Positions 43,234 through 50,742 of a stretch of DNA of 64,000 nucleotides are shown here, piece by piece. Under the pieces are notes generated by a model. It was given only the letters and a program-made list of their open reading frames with translations, did no database searches and was not told where the DNA came from. Source of the stretch: G965230065 sp965230065 (GTDB taxonomy: Bacteria > Bacteroidota > Bacteroidia > Cytophagales > Cyclobacteriaceae); contig OZ245942.1 of the NCBI GenBank assembly GCA_965230065.1, positions 2,108,001-2,172,000 on the forward strand. The letters run 5' to 3'. The translations under genes were made by a program, and so were the position numbers. Each line of letters opens with the position of its first letter. Positions within the stretch are counted from its first letter, which is position 1.

Positions 43234-44424
43234 TTAAAACAACTGCACAGCCTTCAAATCAATAATTTCATTCGTGCTGCTTACCATGCGTTTGGTGCGG
43301 AGGTAGCGGTTGAGGTTAAATTCATCGTACTTTTCTGAGGCTTCGTCTATGCTACTTACCCGCACGTGGGCTTCCAGGCCGGGGGCGTGGATAAACTCAT
43401 TGTTGCCAATCCACATGCCAACGTGGGTTACCCGCTCGCGGGTACTTTCGGTGGCCGGGCGACCAAAAAACAGCAAATCGCCAGGCTGTAGGTTATCAAA
43501 GCTTTTGTCTTCGTCTACCAAGCTGCCTGCCTGCACCTGCTGGGAGGCATCGCGTGGCAGCATAAAGCCGTTCATAAAATAAATAGTTTTGGTAAAGCCG
43601 CTGCAATCTACGCCTTTGGTAGAAGTGCCGCCCCATAGGTAGGGAACACCCAGCAGTTTAAAAGCTGTGTTTACCAATGTTTGCTCCGTAGCTTCAGCCT
43701 TTGCCACCCATCCGTCAAAAGGAGTGGCTTCTGACTTTTTCACAAAAGCTTTCCTGCCGTCCGGATAGCGCACTTCGTAAGCGTTGGATGTTTCTTTCAC
43801 CAATTCCATAATATTTCCGGCGACTAAGTCGGAAGCAGTTTCACTGAAAGAAGCGTCCTGATAACCAAAGCCGTAGATGTTGGTATAGATGAGTTTATCT
43901 TTTTCTTTCCAGGCTTCAAACGCTGCTGCGTCCATGGGCTGAAAGCTGCCCTGCATCCAGCTGATGTATTTGTCGGGTGTTTGCACCAGGTGCCATTCTC
44001 CCTGTTTTTTCAGAATGCGCAAAGGCATGCCCATAGTAGCCTGCGTAGCCAGTTCACCTGAATGCTTGGGCTGGGAACGGATATTCGCTACAGAAATGGA
44101 TACCACACCCAATGAATCGGGGGTAACGGTTACATTGGGCAGCAAAACAATGCTATCGGTAAGCGAGGCAGAAGTGGTAGCAAGTATATCCAGCAATGCC
44201 TTTTTGGCCTGGGGCAAATCGGTTTCGCCTCGCAAAACGAGTTCCCCGTTTTTCTCAACCGCTTCAATATTGAAAACAGCCACTCTTTTGTCGGACGCGT
44301 ATTCAGATTTTATTTCTGCAATAATAGCTTCGGTTTCGGTATTTTGCGCTGCCTGCTCCTTTGGGGCACAGGCAAAGCATAAGCATAAAAACAGGCCAAA
44401 TATGTAAGCAAAAGATATTTTCAT
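43234..44424 (-). CDS. NlpC/P60 cell-wall peptidase lipoprotein with SH3 domain
   Basis: 396 residues. A lipobox is at LCLCFACAPKEQ (Cys about 19). An SH3-like segment follows (SVANIRSQPKHSGEL to GEWHLVQTPDKYISWMQG). The C-terminal NlpC/P60 domain has the catalytic Cys in GGTSTKGVDCSGFTKTIYF and the His in THVGMWIGNNEFIHAPG. It probably cuts gamma-D-Glu-meso-DAP peptides in the periplasm. It lies 3 bases after a GGCT-like gene and may be in one transcript with that gene and the serine hydrolase upstream. Confidence 0.9.
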   Translation of the reverse strand: MKISFAYIFGLFLCLCFACAPKEQAAQNTETEAIIAEIKSEYASDKRVAVFNIEAVEKNGELVLRGETDLPQAKKALLDILATTSASLTDSIVLLPNVTVTPDSLGVVSISVANIRSQPKHSGELATQATMGMPLRILKKQGEWHLVQTPDKYISWMQGSFQPMDAAAFEAWKEKDKLIYTNIYGFGYQDASFSETASDLVAGNIMELVKETSNAYEVRYPDGRKAFVKKSEATPFDGWVAKAEATEQTLVNTAFKLLGVPYLWGGTSTKGVDCSGFTKTIYFMNGFMLPRDASQQVQAGSLVDEDKSFDNLQPGDLLFFGRPATESTRERVTHVGMWIGNNEFIHAPGLEAHVRVSSIDEASEKYDEFNLNRYLRTKRMVSSTNEIIDLKAVQLF

Positions 44425-44427
44425 AAT

Positions 44428-44925
44428 TCAAACTGCAATTTTAAATTGTATAATCCTTCTCTCCTGATCGGGATCGGTAGTAAACGGGATGGATTGAAGA
44501 AGGTTGATGTATTTGGCAGGGAGCTGGTGCTCCAGTGCTCCTTTTACAATAAAATTCATGTACCACTCGTATGGCTTTATTTTGGGGTTGATAAACTGAT
44601 TTGCCGCCACATAAAATATAGCTTCATATTTTTCGTCCTCCATGGTTTGTACCTCCGCTTTTTTTTCAAAATAACTGAAGCCCAGGTTTTCAAATTTATC
44701 CAGTTGGGCTTTTTGCCCCGCTTTCAGGTGATGTAGAACGCCCCACAAATAATCGTGTTCTTGTCCGGTATAGAAGGCATCTGCTTTGGCTGAGCGGTCA
44801 GTGCTTTCTTTGTGCAACCTGAGCTGGTGGTGATACAGTTGGCCTGTGCCAATCAACTCCACTTTGCCAACCCGCTCTTCCAGTCTTTTTGTGCTCATGT
44901 TAGAGCCGTAAGAAAAAACAATCAT
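44428..44925 (-). CDS. Gamma-glutamylcyclotransferase-family protein
   Basis: 165 residues. The fold hallmark is VFSYGSNMSTKRLEERVGKV at the start, the usual GSNM loop, with WGVLHHLKAGQKAQLDKFE further on. It carries a Glu in the region where GGCT proteins place their catalytic acid (DKFENLGFSYFEKK). It is translated after the serine hydrolase with a 4-base overlap (44922-44925), so they are expressed together. Substrate is unknown. Confidence 0.82.
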   Translation of the reverse strand: MIVFSYGSNMSTKRLEERVGKVELIGTGQLYHHQLRLHKESTDRSAKADAFYTGQEHDYLWGVLHHLKAGQKAQLDKFENLGFSYFEKKAEVQTMEDEKYEAIFYVAANQFINPKIKPYEWYMNFIVKGALEHQLPAKYINLLQSIPFTTDPDQERRIIQFKIAV

Positions 44926-46187
44926 TTATCATAAGTTACTTTAAACCGACCCAGGACCGGAGTGTGCGCTCGTTCCCGGCGAAGTTCATATTCGTATATG
45001 CTGTTGCCCAGCTCTGTTAAAAAAGGCAGGCCGATTTCATCGTATTCGTATTCGCCGTCATTGTAAACCCGGTTTTCATTTACATGGATGACAGCGGTTA
45101 ACAAAAACTCTACATTATTTTCAAAATCAACGATGTAGGCATTATCCGTAAGATAACCATAAGCCATGCCAATTTTATTAAAAATACGGATATGTTCGGG
45201 TATTGGGTCTTTGGTGCCACCAAACATGAAAAATTTGGAATAGCTGTCATAATACTCGGCCGTATCGTAAGCTGGAAAAGAGGTTTCTTTGGGCAATTGC
45301 GACATGCATTGGTACAAAAACTGATAATCTTCTTCGGTCAGGCCAAAGCGGGCATTATCGGGCACGGCTTCCGGAAACATCACCGCTTTCAGCATATCTT
45401 GTAACTCGGCAAGGGCGATGAAATTATTTCCGGCAAAATCTTTCGGGTGGTTTTCCAGGGAATCGCCCACAATTACCCCAACGCCTTTCGGAATATAACC
45501 CTGATACCGATAATCGTGTGGGCTGTATACCAAATCTTTTTCGTACAAAACTTCATCCCCTTCCACAAAGCGGATAGGATTGGTATTCCGGTTTTGTTCG
45601 GGCGTATTGAAAATGGCCAAACGGTGTGTAATCCGTACGTTTTCGTATCCTTTGGCGATCAGCTTTTCATTAAAATCCTCCTGGCCAATAAATTCATACA
45701 GGCGATTAAAAGCATCGTTATCGCTTACCAAAAATATTTTTTTGATGTAATGGCCTATGGATGGCAGGTTGTTTTCTGCCGTGGAATCGTGCCGTACCGC
45801 CGTTTGTCCTTCGTAAGCACTGTCGGTAATCATGGCTGTTTTAAGCGAAAGGCCAGGCACGTTGAGCTGGTTAATTTTTTCCAAAGCCAGAAAAGCCGCG
45901 GGCATTTTCACGGTGCTGGCCGGGTAGAAGTAATCTTCTTCATTTACGCCAAATTCATGGGAAGTAAATTGAGGGTTGTTGTTCTCATCCCGGTCAATTT
46001 GGGTGTAGAGAATTTGCAGTTCAAATTTTTCCGGGTTTTTCAGCACCGTATCTACCATGGGCGATGCACTTTCCTGCAATATTTTGACAATAAGGTTTTC
46101 TTCGGCAGTATTCTGGGTTTGGGTGCAGGAAACAGAGAAAAATGTAAGAAAAATAAAGGCGAAAAAGTGTGGTAGTATGTGTTTCAT
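44922..46187 (-). CDS. Class A beta-lactamase-related serine hydrolase, lipoprotein
   Basis: 421 residues from the ATG at 46187 (MKHILPHFFAFIF), chosen because a start 57 bases further upstream would put a hydrophobic extra segment in front of the signal. A lipobox is at FFSVSCTQ. Catalytic motifs: YPASTVKMPAAF (SxxK Ser and Lys), VSDNDAFNR (SDN) and NKIGMAYGYL (KxG in the KTG position). It is a beta-lactamase-like hydrolase, but longer than true class A enzymes and not evidently a resistance determinant; a role in cell wall metabolism is as likely. First gene of a three-gene unit. Confidence 0.83.
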   Translation of the reverse strand: MKHILPHFFAFIFLTFFSVSCTQTQNTAEENLIVKILQESASPMVDTVLKNPEKFELQILYTQIDRDENNNPQFTSHEFGVNEEDYFYPASTVKMPAAFLALEKINQLNVPGLSLKTAMITDSAYEGQTAVRHDSTAENNLPSIGHYIKKIFLVSDNDAFNRLYEFIGQEDFNEKLIAKGYENVRITHRLAIFNTPEQNRNTNPIRFVEGDEVLYEKDLVYSPHDYRYQGYIPKGVGVIVGDSLENHPKDFAGNNFIALAELQDMLKAVMFPEAVPDNARFGLTEEDYQFLYQCMSQLPKETSFPAYDTAEYYDSYSKFFMFGGTKDPIPEHIRIFNKIGMAYGYLTDNAYIVDFENNVEFLLTAVIHVNENRVYNDGEYEYDEIGLPFLTELGNSIYEYELRRERAHTPVLGRFKVTYDK

Positions 46188-46277
46188 GTAATTCTTTACG
46201 AAAAGGAAAACGAAAGGATACCATAGAAAATATGGCTTCCACATAAAATGAACACAAAATATTTGGCAAACATAGAT

Positions 46278-47216
46278 TTATGCAGGCGCCTGTGCAGTTT
46301 TGCCGGCGAGCAGGTACAATACGGCCATGCGGATTGCCACGCCATTTTCTACCTGATCCAGAATAATGGCATGTTCAGAGTCGGCCACGTCGCTGTTCAG
46401 TTCCACGCCCCGGTTGATGGGGCCGGGGTGCATGATGGTAATAGGTTTGTCCAGCGTATCCAGCATACGTTTATTGATGCCGTAATACATGGAATATTCA
46501 CGAAGGGAAGGAAAATATTTGATTTGCTGCCTTTCCAGCTGGATGCGCAGCACGTTGGCCACATCGCACCATTGCAGGGCTTCTTTTACATCCAGGGAAA
46601 CTTTTACGCCTAATTCGTTCACGTATTTGGGCAATAAGGTGCTGGGGCCGCATACCATCACTTCAGCCCCAAGTTTTTTCAGGGCAAAAATATTGGAAAG
46701 GGCTACCCGTGAGTGTAAAATATCGCCGATGATGGCTACCTTTTTGCCTTCTACCCCTCCAAGCTTTTCACGGATAGAAAAAGTGTCGAGCAAGGCCTGG
46801 GTAGGGTGTTCGTGCGTACCGTCCCCGGCGTTGATGACATTGGCGTTGATATGTTTCGCGAGAAAGTGCGGAGCGCCTACGCTGCTGTGCCGCATTACAA
46901 TCATATCAACCTTCATGGCCAATATATTATTGACTGTGTCCAGCAGGGTTTCCCCTTTTTTTACAGAGCTGTTGGAGGATGAAAAGTTAACCACATCGGC
47001 AGAAAGCCTTTTTTCGGCCAGTTCAAAAGACAGACGGGTGCGGGTAGAATTTTCGAAAAAAACATTGGCAATGGTAATGTCCCGAAGGGAAGGCACTTTT
47101 TTGATAGGGCGGTTGATGACTTCTTTAAAATGATCGGCGGCCTCAAAGATGAGTTCTATTTCATCCCTTTCCAGATCCTGGATGCCCAGGAGGTGTTTAC
47201 TCCGCAGTTCTTCCAT
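46278..47216 (-). CDS. pyrB: Aspartate carbamoyltransferase catalytic subunit
   Basis: 312 residues. It joins carbamoyl phosphate and aspartate in pyrimidine synthesis. Motifs: FFENSTRTRLSFELAEKR (carbamoyl phosphate site), the loop SSSNSSVKKGETLLDT, HEHPTQALLDTF and IMHPGPINRGVEL. No regulatory subunit PyrI is next to it. The start ATG overlaps the pyrR stop by one base (TAATG), so they form an operon. Confidence 0.95.
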   Translation of the reverse strand: MEELRSKHLLGIQDLERDEIELIFEAADHFKEVINRPIKKVPSLRDITIANVFFENSTRTRLSFELAEKRLSADVVNFSSSNSSVKKGETLLDTVNNILAMKVDMIVMRHSSVGAPHFLAKHINANVINAGDGTHEHPTQALLDTFSIREKLGGVEGKKVAIIGDILHSRVALSNIFALKKLGAEVMVCGPSTLLPKYVNELGVKVSLDVKEALQWCDVANVLRIQLERQQIKYFPSLREYSMYYGINKRMLDTLDKPITIMHPGPINRGVELNSDVADSEHAIILDQVENGVAIRMAVLYLLAGKTAQAPA

Positions 47217-47758
47217 TAAGCATCTTGTTTAGTGGTGAGCCAAACATTGCCTGTTTGGTCATCATTCCATTCTACCAATACCCGCTGTGTATCAATGGTA
47301 TTTACCGATTTACCCACATACATAGGTTCAACGGGTAACTCCCGGGTGTATTTCCGGTCTATCAATACCAGCAGTTCTACATTTTTAGGACGTCCAAATG
47401 AAATCATGGCATCCAGGGCTGCCCGAACCGACCTGCCCGTGTACAATACATCATCAACCAAAATCACATGCTTATTTTCAACCAGGAAAGGGATTTCGGT
47501 GATACTGGCCTTGATGGGGTTGTCTCGCCTGCGAAAATCATCCCGGTGAAAGGTAGTATCCAGATAACCCAGGTTAACAGGCTTTTCCAGCAGTTGGTCT
47601 AGTTTGGTTTTAAGGTTTTTGGCCAGCAAAACGCCCCGGGGCTGGAGGCCAATGATTACAGTAGACGAAAAATCATCATGATTCTCTATGAGCTGATGGG
47701 CCAGCCTGCTCAGGGTAATATCCAGCAGTATACTATCGATGATGAGACGCCTTTGCAT
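47216..47758 (-). CDS. pyrR: PyrR bifunctional pyrimidine regulator/uracil phosphoribosyltransferase
   Basis: 180 residues. Phosphoribosyltransferase core with the PRPP loop VILVDDVLYTGRSVRAALDA and the neighbouring LGYLDTTFHRDDFRRRDNP used in RNA binding and dimer contacts of PyrR. In Bacillus PyrR binds mRNA leaders of pyr genes; whether it does so here is unclear, as I see no attenuator in the 193-base upstream gap. Coupled to pyrB. Confidence 0.93.
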   Translation of the reverse strand: MQRRLIIDSILLDITLSRLAHQLIENHDDFSSTVIIGLQPRGVLLAKNLKTKLDQLLEKPVNLGYLDTTFHRDDFRRRDNPIKASITEIPFLVENKHVILVDDVLYTGRSVRAALDAMISFGRPKNVELLVLIDRKYTRELPVEPMYVGKSVNTIDTQRVLVEWNDDQTGNVWLTTKQDA

Positions 47759-47816
47759 GGTAAGAGCAAATATAAGTGCACAAAGTGATGATATGCAAGA
47801 AGGAGGAAGATAAACT

Positions 47817-47960
47817 CTAAATCCAAAACCCTAAGCACTAAATAATATCAAAATTTGAATATCCAAATGTTTTGGCCGGGGCGATTGGGCGCGGCGATTT
47901 TTATTTTTTTGATTGGGATTTGTTTAGAAATTAGGATTTAGAACTTAGGGCTTTATTTAT
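47817..47960. repeat. Intergenic inverted-repeat element (AAATCC-x-CACTAAAT type), copy 1
   Basis: The left arm near 47817-47845 (AAATCCAAAACCCTAAGCAC) is imperfectly complementary to the right arm near 47931-47955 (TTAGGATTTAGAACTTAGGG). The centre contains a GC-rich stretch (GGCCGGGGCGATTGGGCGCG) and a T-rich stretch. A related, cleaner element occurs at 55617-55730. The right arm reaches the end of the following gene. Confidence 0.5.
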
Positions 47961-49494
47961 TAAACACCATTTTATCATGTTCGTATGCCACTTTGTTGAT
48001 GAAGAATACCTTGCGGGAATAGCTCAGCCCTTGGTTCTCCTGGTTACGGATTTTCTGCACGCCATGTATGAAAAAGTAATTGTCGTACCATTTTTCAATA
48101 CCATCTATTTCGCTATCCCGTTTATTGCGCAACTCGTCAGATTCATTAGCCAGCCTGATGGGGTGGTCAAAGTTTTCTTCCACAATATCACCTTTTTTAT
48201 CAATTACCTTTGTTTTGATATCGCCTTCATAAGAGTACATCAACACTACGTTGTCTTTCTGCATGTTAATTTGCACGAGTTGTTCAAGCTCCATACTTCT
48301 GGCGTTGTCTAGCTCAAAGGAATGATCCCACATCATATTGCCCCTTTCATCAAAACAAACCACCACGGCGTGGGTGTAGCGGTAACCATCAAAGTAAAGG
48401 TTATTGTAAGAAGAACCATACGAACCGTAATACCGGTAATACCCATTGTTATACCGGGGGTAGTAGGCTTCGGCCAGCATGATGTACTTGCCTTTATCGG
48501 CGACTAATTCATGCACAACTACCCGGTAATTCATTTTAATTTTCTTTCCTTTGGATTTCTTGCGGGCGATCCTGTCTTTAATGCGCTGTTCACGTTTGGG
48601 CTTCATGTAGCCAAAGAAATTTTTCAGGTCTCCGTAATTGTAATACTCAATTTGCTGTCGCCCGTCCGGTGTGATGGTAGCGAAAAAGAGTCCTCGAGAA
48701 TATTTTGATCTTCGGGGGCCATAAGTACCGGCCACGTTCTGCTTTTGCCCTTCAAATTCCGAAACCTGGGCATCCAGGAGGTTGGTTTTGGGACGTGGCA
48801 GCAGGGGCACATCCTGCAAAAGGTTACTGTATTGGTCAAAAGCTTTGATATTGACGGTAACCCGTTTGTCATCCAGCATCTCAGCCATCAGCACATCCAG
48901 GGTTTGGTCCTGGTCGTTGGGTTGGATATCCAGTAATTCTCCCCGGTCGCCATAAATACCGGGCAACACTTTTATTTTGCGGGTAAGCAAATCGTAGTGC
49001 ATTACAGCAGGTTTGTAATTTACTTCACCGCCCAATACTACAGTTTGACCCACAATTTCAAAGTAACTCAGCATCATGGGTATAATTCTTCTAATGTTAT
49101 GCACCGTTGTATCGCCAGCATTGATGCCCATATTGATGAGGGTCATGTTCCGGTCGTAATAGGGGCCATTCCGGTAAAGTAGTACAAGCTGGCCATTTTC
49201 ATAATCGTATCCCAGTAGCTGGTGGTTATAATCTATGCCATAAACCTTGGCCCATTCTTTTTCAAGGGATGTGTTGAATTTGATAAACTCCCAAGCATTT
49301 TTGCCCTTAATCTTTATATCATCACTTACTTCCCTGAAGAGGATAAGCCCCTGTTCGTCGGCAGATACTACGAAAAAATCTTCTTCCATATCCCCAATTT
49401 CAATTTCTATCCGCTCGGGCTGTACCACCTGTGCATAAGCTGCAGAAAGCCATCCGGATGCCAATATTATTAGTAGGCTGATTGTCTTCATCAC
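47953..49494 (-). CDS. Exported Bacteroidota protein of unknown function
   Basis: 513 residues. A signal peptide ends at AAYAQ (about residue 21). The mature protein is mainly beta-strand with repeated short strands, a basic stretch (REQRIKDRIARKKSKGKKI) and a Tyr-rich segment (YPRYNNGYYRYYGSYGSSY, about 345-363). I recognise no domain. It stands alone between the pyr genes and a divergent glycosyltransferase. Possibly a beta-propeller-type secreted protein; unknown. Confidence 0.7.
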   Translation of the reverse strand: MMKTISLLIILASGWLSAAYAQVVQPERIEIEIGDMEEDFFVVSADEQGLILFREVSDDIKIKGKNAWEFIKFNTSLEKEWAKVYGIDYNHQLLGYDYENGQLVLLYRNGPYYDRNMTLINMGINAGDTTVHNIRRIIPMMLSYFEIVGQTVVLGGEVNYKPAVMHYDLLTRKIKVLPGIYGDRGELLDIQPNDQDQTLDVLMAEMLDDKRVTVNIKAFDQYSNLLQDVPLLPRPKTNLLDAQVSEFEGQKQNVAGTYGPRRSKYSRGLFFATITPDGRQQIEYYNYGDLKNFFGYMKPKREQRIKDRIARKKSKGKKIKMNYRVVVHELVADKGKYIMLAEAYYPRYNNGYYRYYGSYGSSYNNLYFDGYRYTHAVVVCFDERGNMMWDHSFELDNARSMELEQLVQINMQKDNVVLMYSYEGDIKTKVIDKKGDIVEENFDHPIRLANESDELRNKRDSEIDGIEKWYDNYFFIHGVQKIRNQENQGLSYSRKVFFINKVAYEHDKMVFNK

Positions 49495-49682
49495 AATTTA
49501 GGTTAATGCCTGTTTTCGTACTAACCCCAATGTTGCAGGGTAAGTTTCCTGAATTTCTTATTTTTTGCTCGAAAGCTTAATTAAGAATACAAAAAACCAG
49601 GCGCATTATCAAATACAATCGTTGAAAAATAGCCTTCTCTTTTTCTGGTATCAATCTCCTTGTGATTGTTATCTTTGCGGGC

Positions 49683-50708
49683 ATGGCAAGAAAAAAGATT
49701 TTGATCCTTCGGTTTTCCTCTATCGGGGATATTGTTCTCACCACGCCTGTTCCCCGTACCTTAAAAATCCAATTAGATGCTGAAATCCATTATTGCACCA
49801 TGGATAAGTATGCTGTTGTGCTTTCTGAAAATCCGTATATCGATAAGCTGATTAGTTTCGAGAAAGGTGAAAAAGGAGCATTGAACAAACTAATAAAAGG
49901 CCTACGGAAAGAGCAGTACGATTATATTATTGACCTGCACCATAACCTGCGTACTTTTATCATTAAACAGCGGTTGCGTGTACAAAGCTATAGTTTTAAC
50001 AAGCTGAACTTAGAAAAATGGCTGTTGGTGAACCTAAAGATCAACCGCCTGCCCAACGTGCATATCGTAGACCGATACATGGAAACAGTGAAGCCTTTGG
50101 GCGTAAAAATGGACAGCCTGGGGCTCGACTATTTTATTCCTGAAAAAGATGAGGTGGAACGTGACTGGCTGCCCGAAACCCACCGAAAAGAATATGTAGT
50201 GTATGCAATTGGGGCACAGCACAATACTAAAAAATTGCCCCTATCCCGCATGATTGAGCTGTGCGACCGTATTAACAAGCCTATTATTTTACTGGGGGAC
50301 AAGAACGATGCAGCAACAGGAGAAAAGATCGTGGATTTTTTCACGCGCACCACGCAGTCTGAAAGTTATGAGCCTAAGTTACTGGAACTGAACAAGAAAG
50401 CCATTGTGTACAATGCCTGTGGTAAGTTTAACCTCAACCAATCGGCTTCTATTTTGAAAAATGCCAGTTATGTGTTTACGCATGATACCGGGCTGATGCA
50501 CATCGCGGCTGCTTTCAAAAAAAACATTTTCAGTATTTGGGGCAATACGACTTCGGCCTTCGGGATGTATCCGTACCGCACCCGGTTTACAGTTTTTGAA
50601 AACAATAGACTTAGCTGTAGGCCTTGTTCTAAAATTGGTCACCAAAAATGCCCCAAAGGTCATTTCAAGTGCATGAACGATTTGGTGTTTGATTTTTATC
50701 TGCCTTGA
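49683..50708 (+). CDS. Glycosyltransferase family 9 (heptosyltransferase-like) protein
   Basis: 341 residues from the ATG at 49683 (MARKKILILRFSSIGDIVL), which has the usual N-terminal GT9 strand and loop. Further signals: YDYIIDLHHNLRTFII, VYAIGAQHNTKKLPLSR, PIILLGDKNDAATGEKI and VFTHDTGLMHIAAAFKKNI. These belong to ADP-heptose:LPS heptosyltransferases that build the LPS core. The C-terminus has a Cys cluster (SCRPCSKIGHQKC), typical for the family. Single gene. Confidence 0.9.
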   Translation: MARKKILILRFSSIGDIVLTTPVPRTLKIQLDAEIHYCTMDKYAVVLSENPYIDKLISFEKGEKGALNKLIKGLRKEQYDYIIDLHHNLRTFIIKQRLRVQSYSFNKLNLEKWLLVNLKINRLPNVHIVDRYMETVKPLGVKMDSLGLDYFIPEKDEVERDWLPETHRKEYVVYAIGAQHNTKKLPLSRMIELCDRINKPIILLGDKNDAATGEKIVDFFTRTTQSESYEPKLLELNKKAIVYNACGKFNLNQSASILKNASYVFTHDTGLMHIAAAFKKNIFSIWGNTTSAFGMYPYRTRFTVFENNRLSCRPCSKIGHQKCPKGHFKCMNDLVFDFYLP

Positions 50709-50742
50709 AAAAACTAATACTTTGTGAAATAATGGCTTTGCA

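Noticed and set aside
45447..46175. 242-codon open frame on the plus strand
   Set aside because: Antisense to the serine hydrolase, whose catalytic motifs are clear; the product shows no recognisable domain.
46489..47133. 214-codon open frame on the plus strand
   Set aside because: Opposite pyrB, which has all its motifs.
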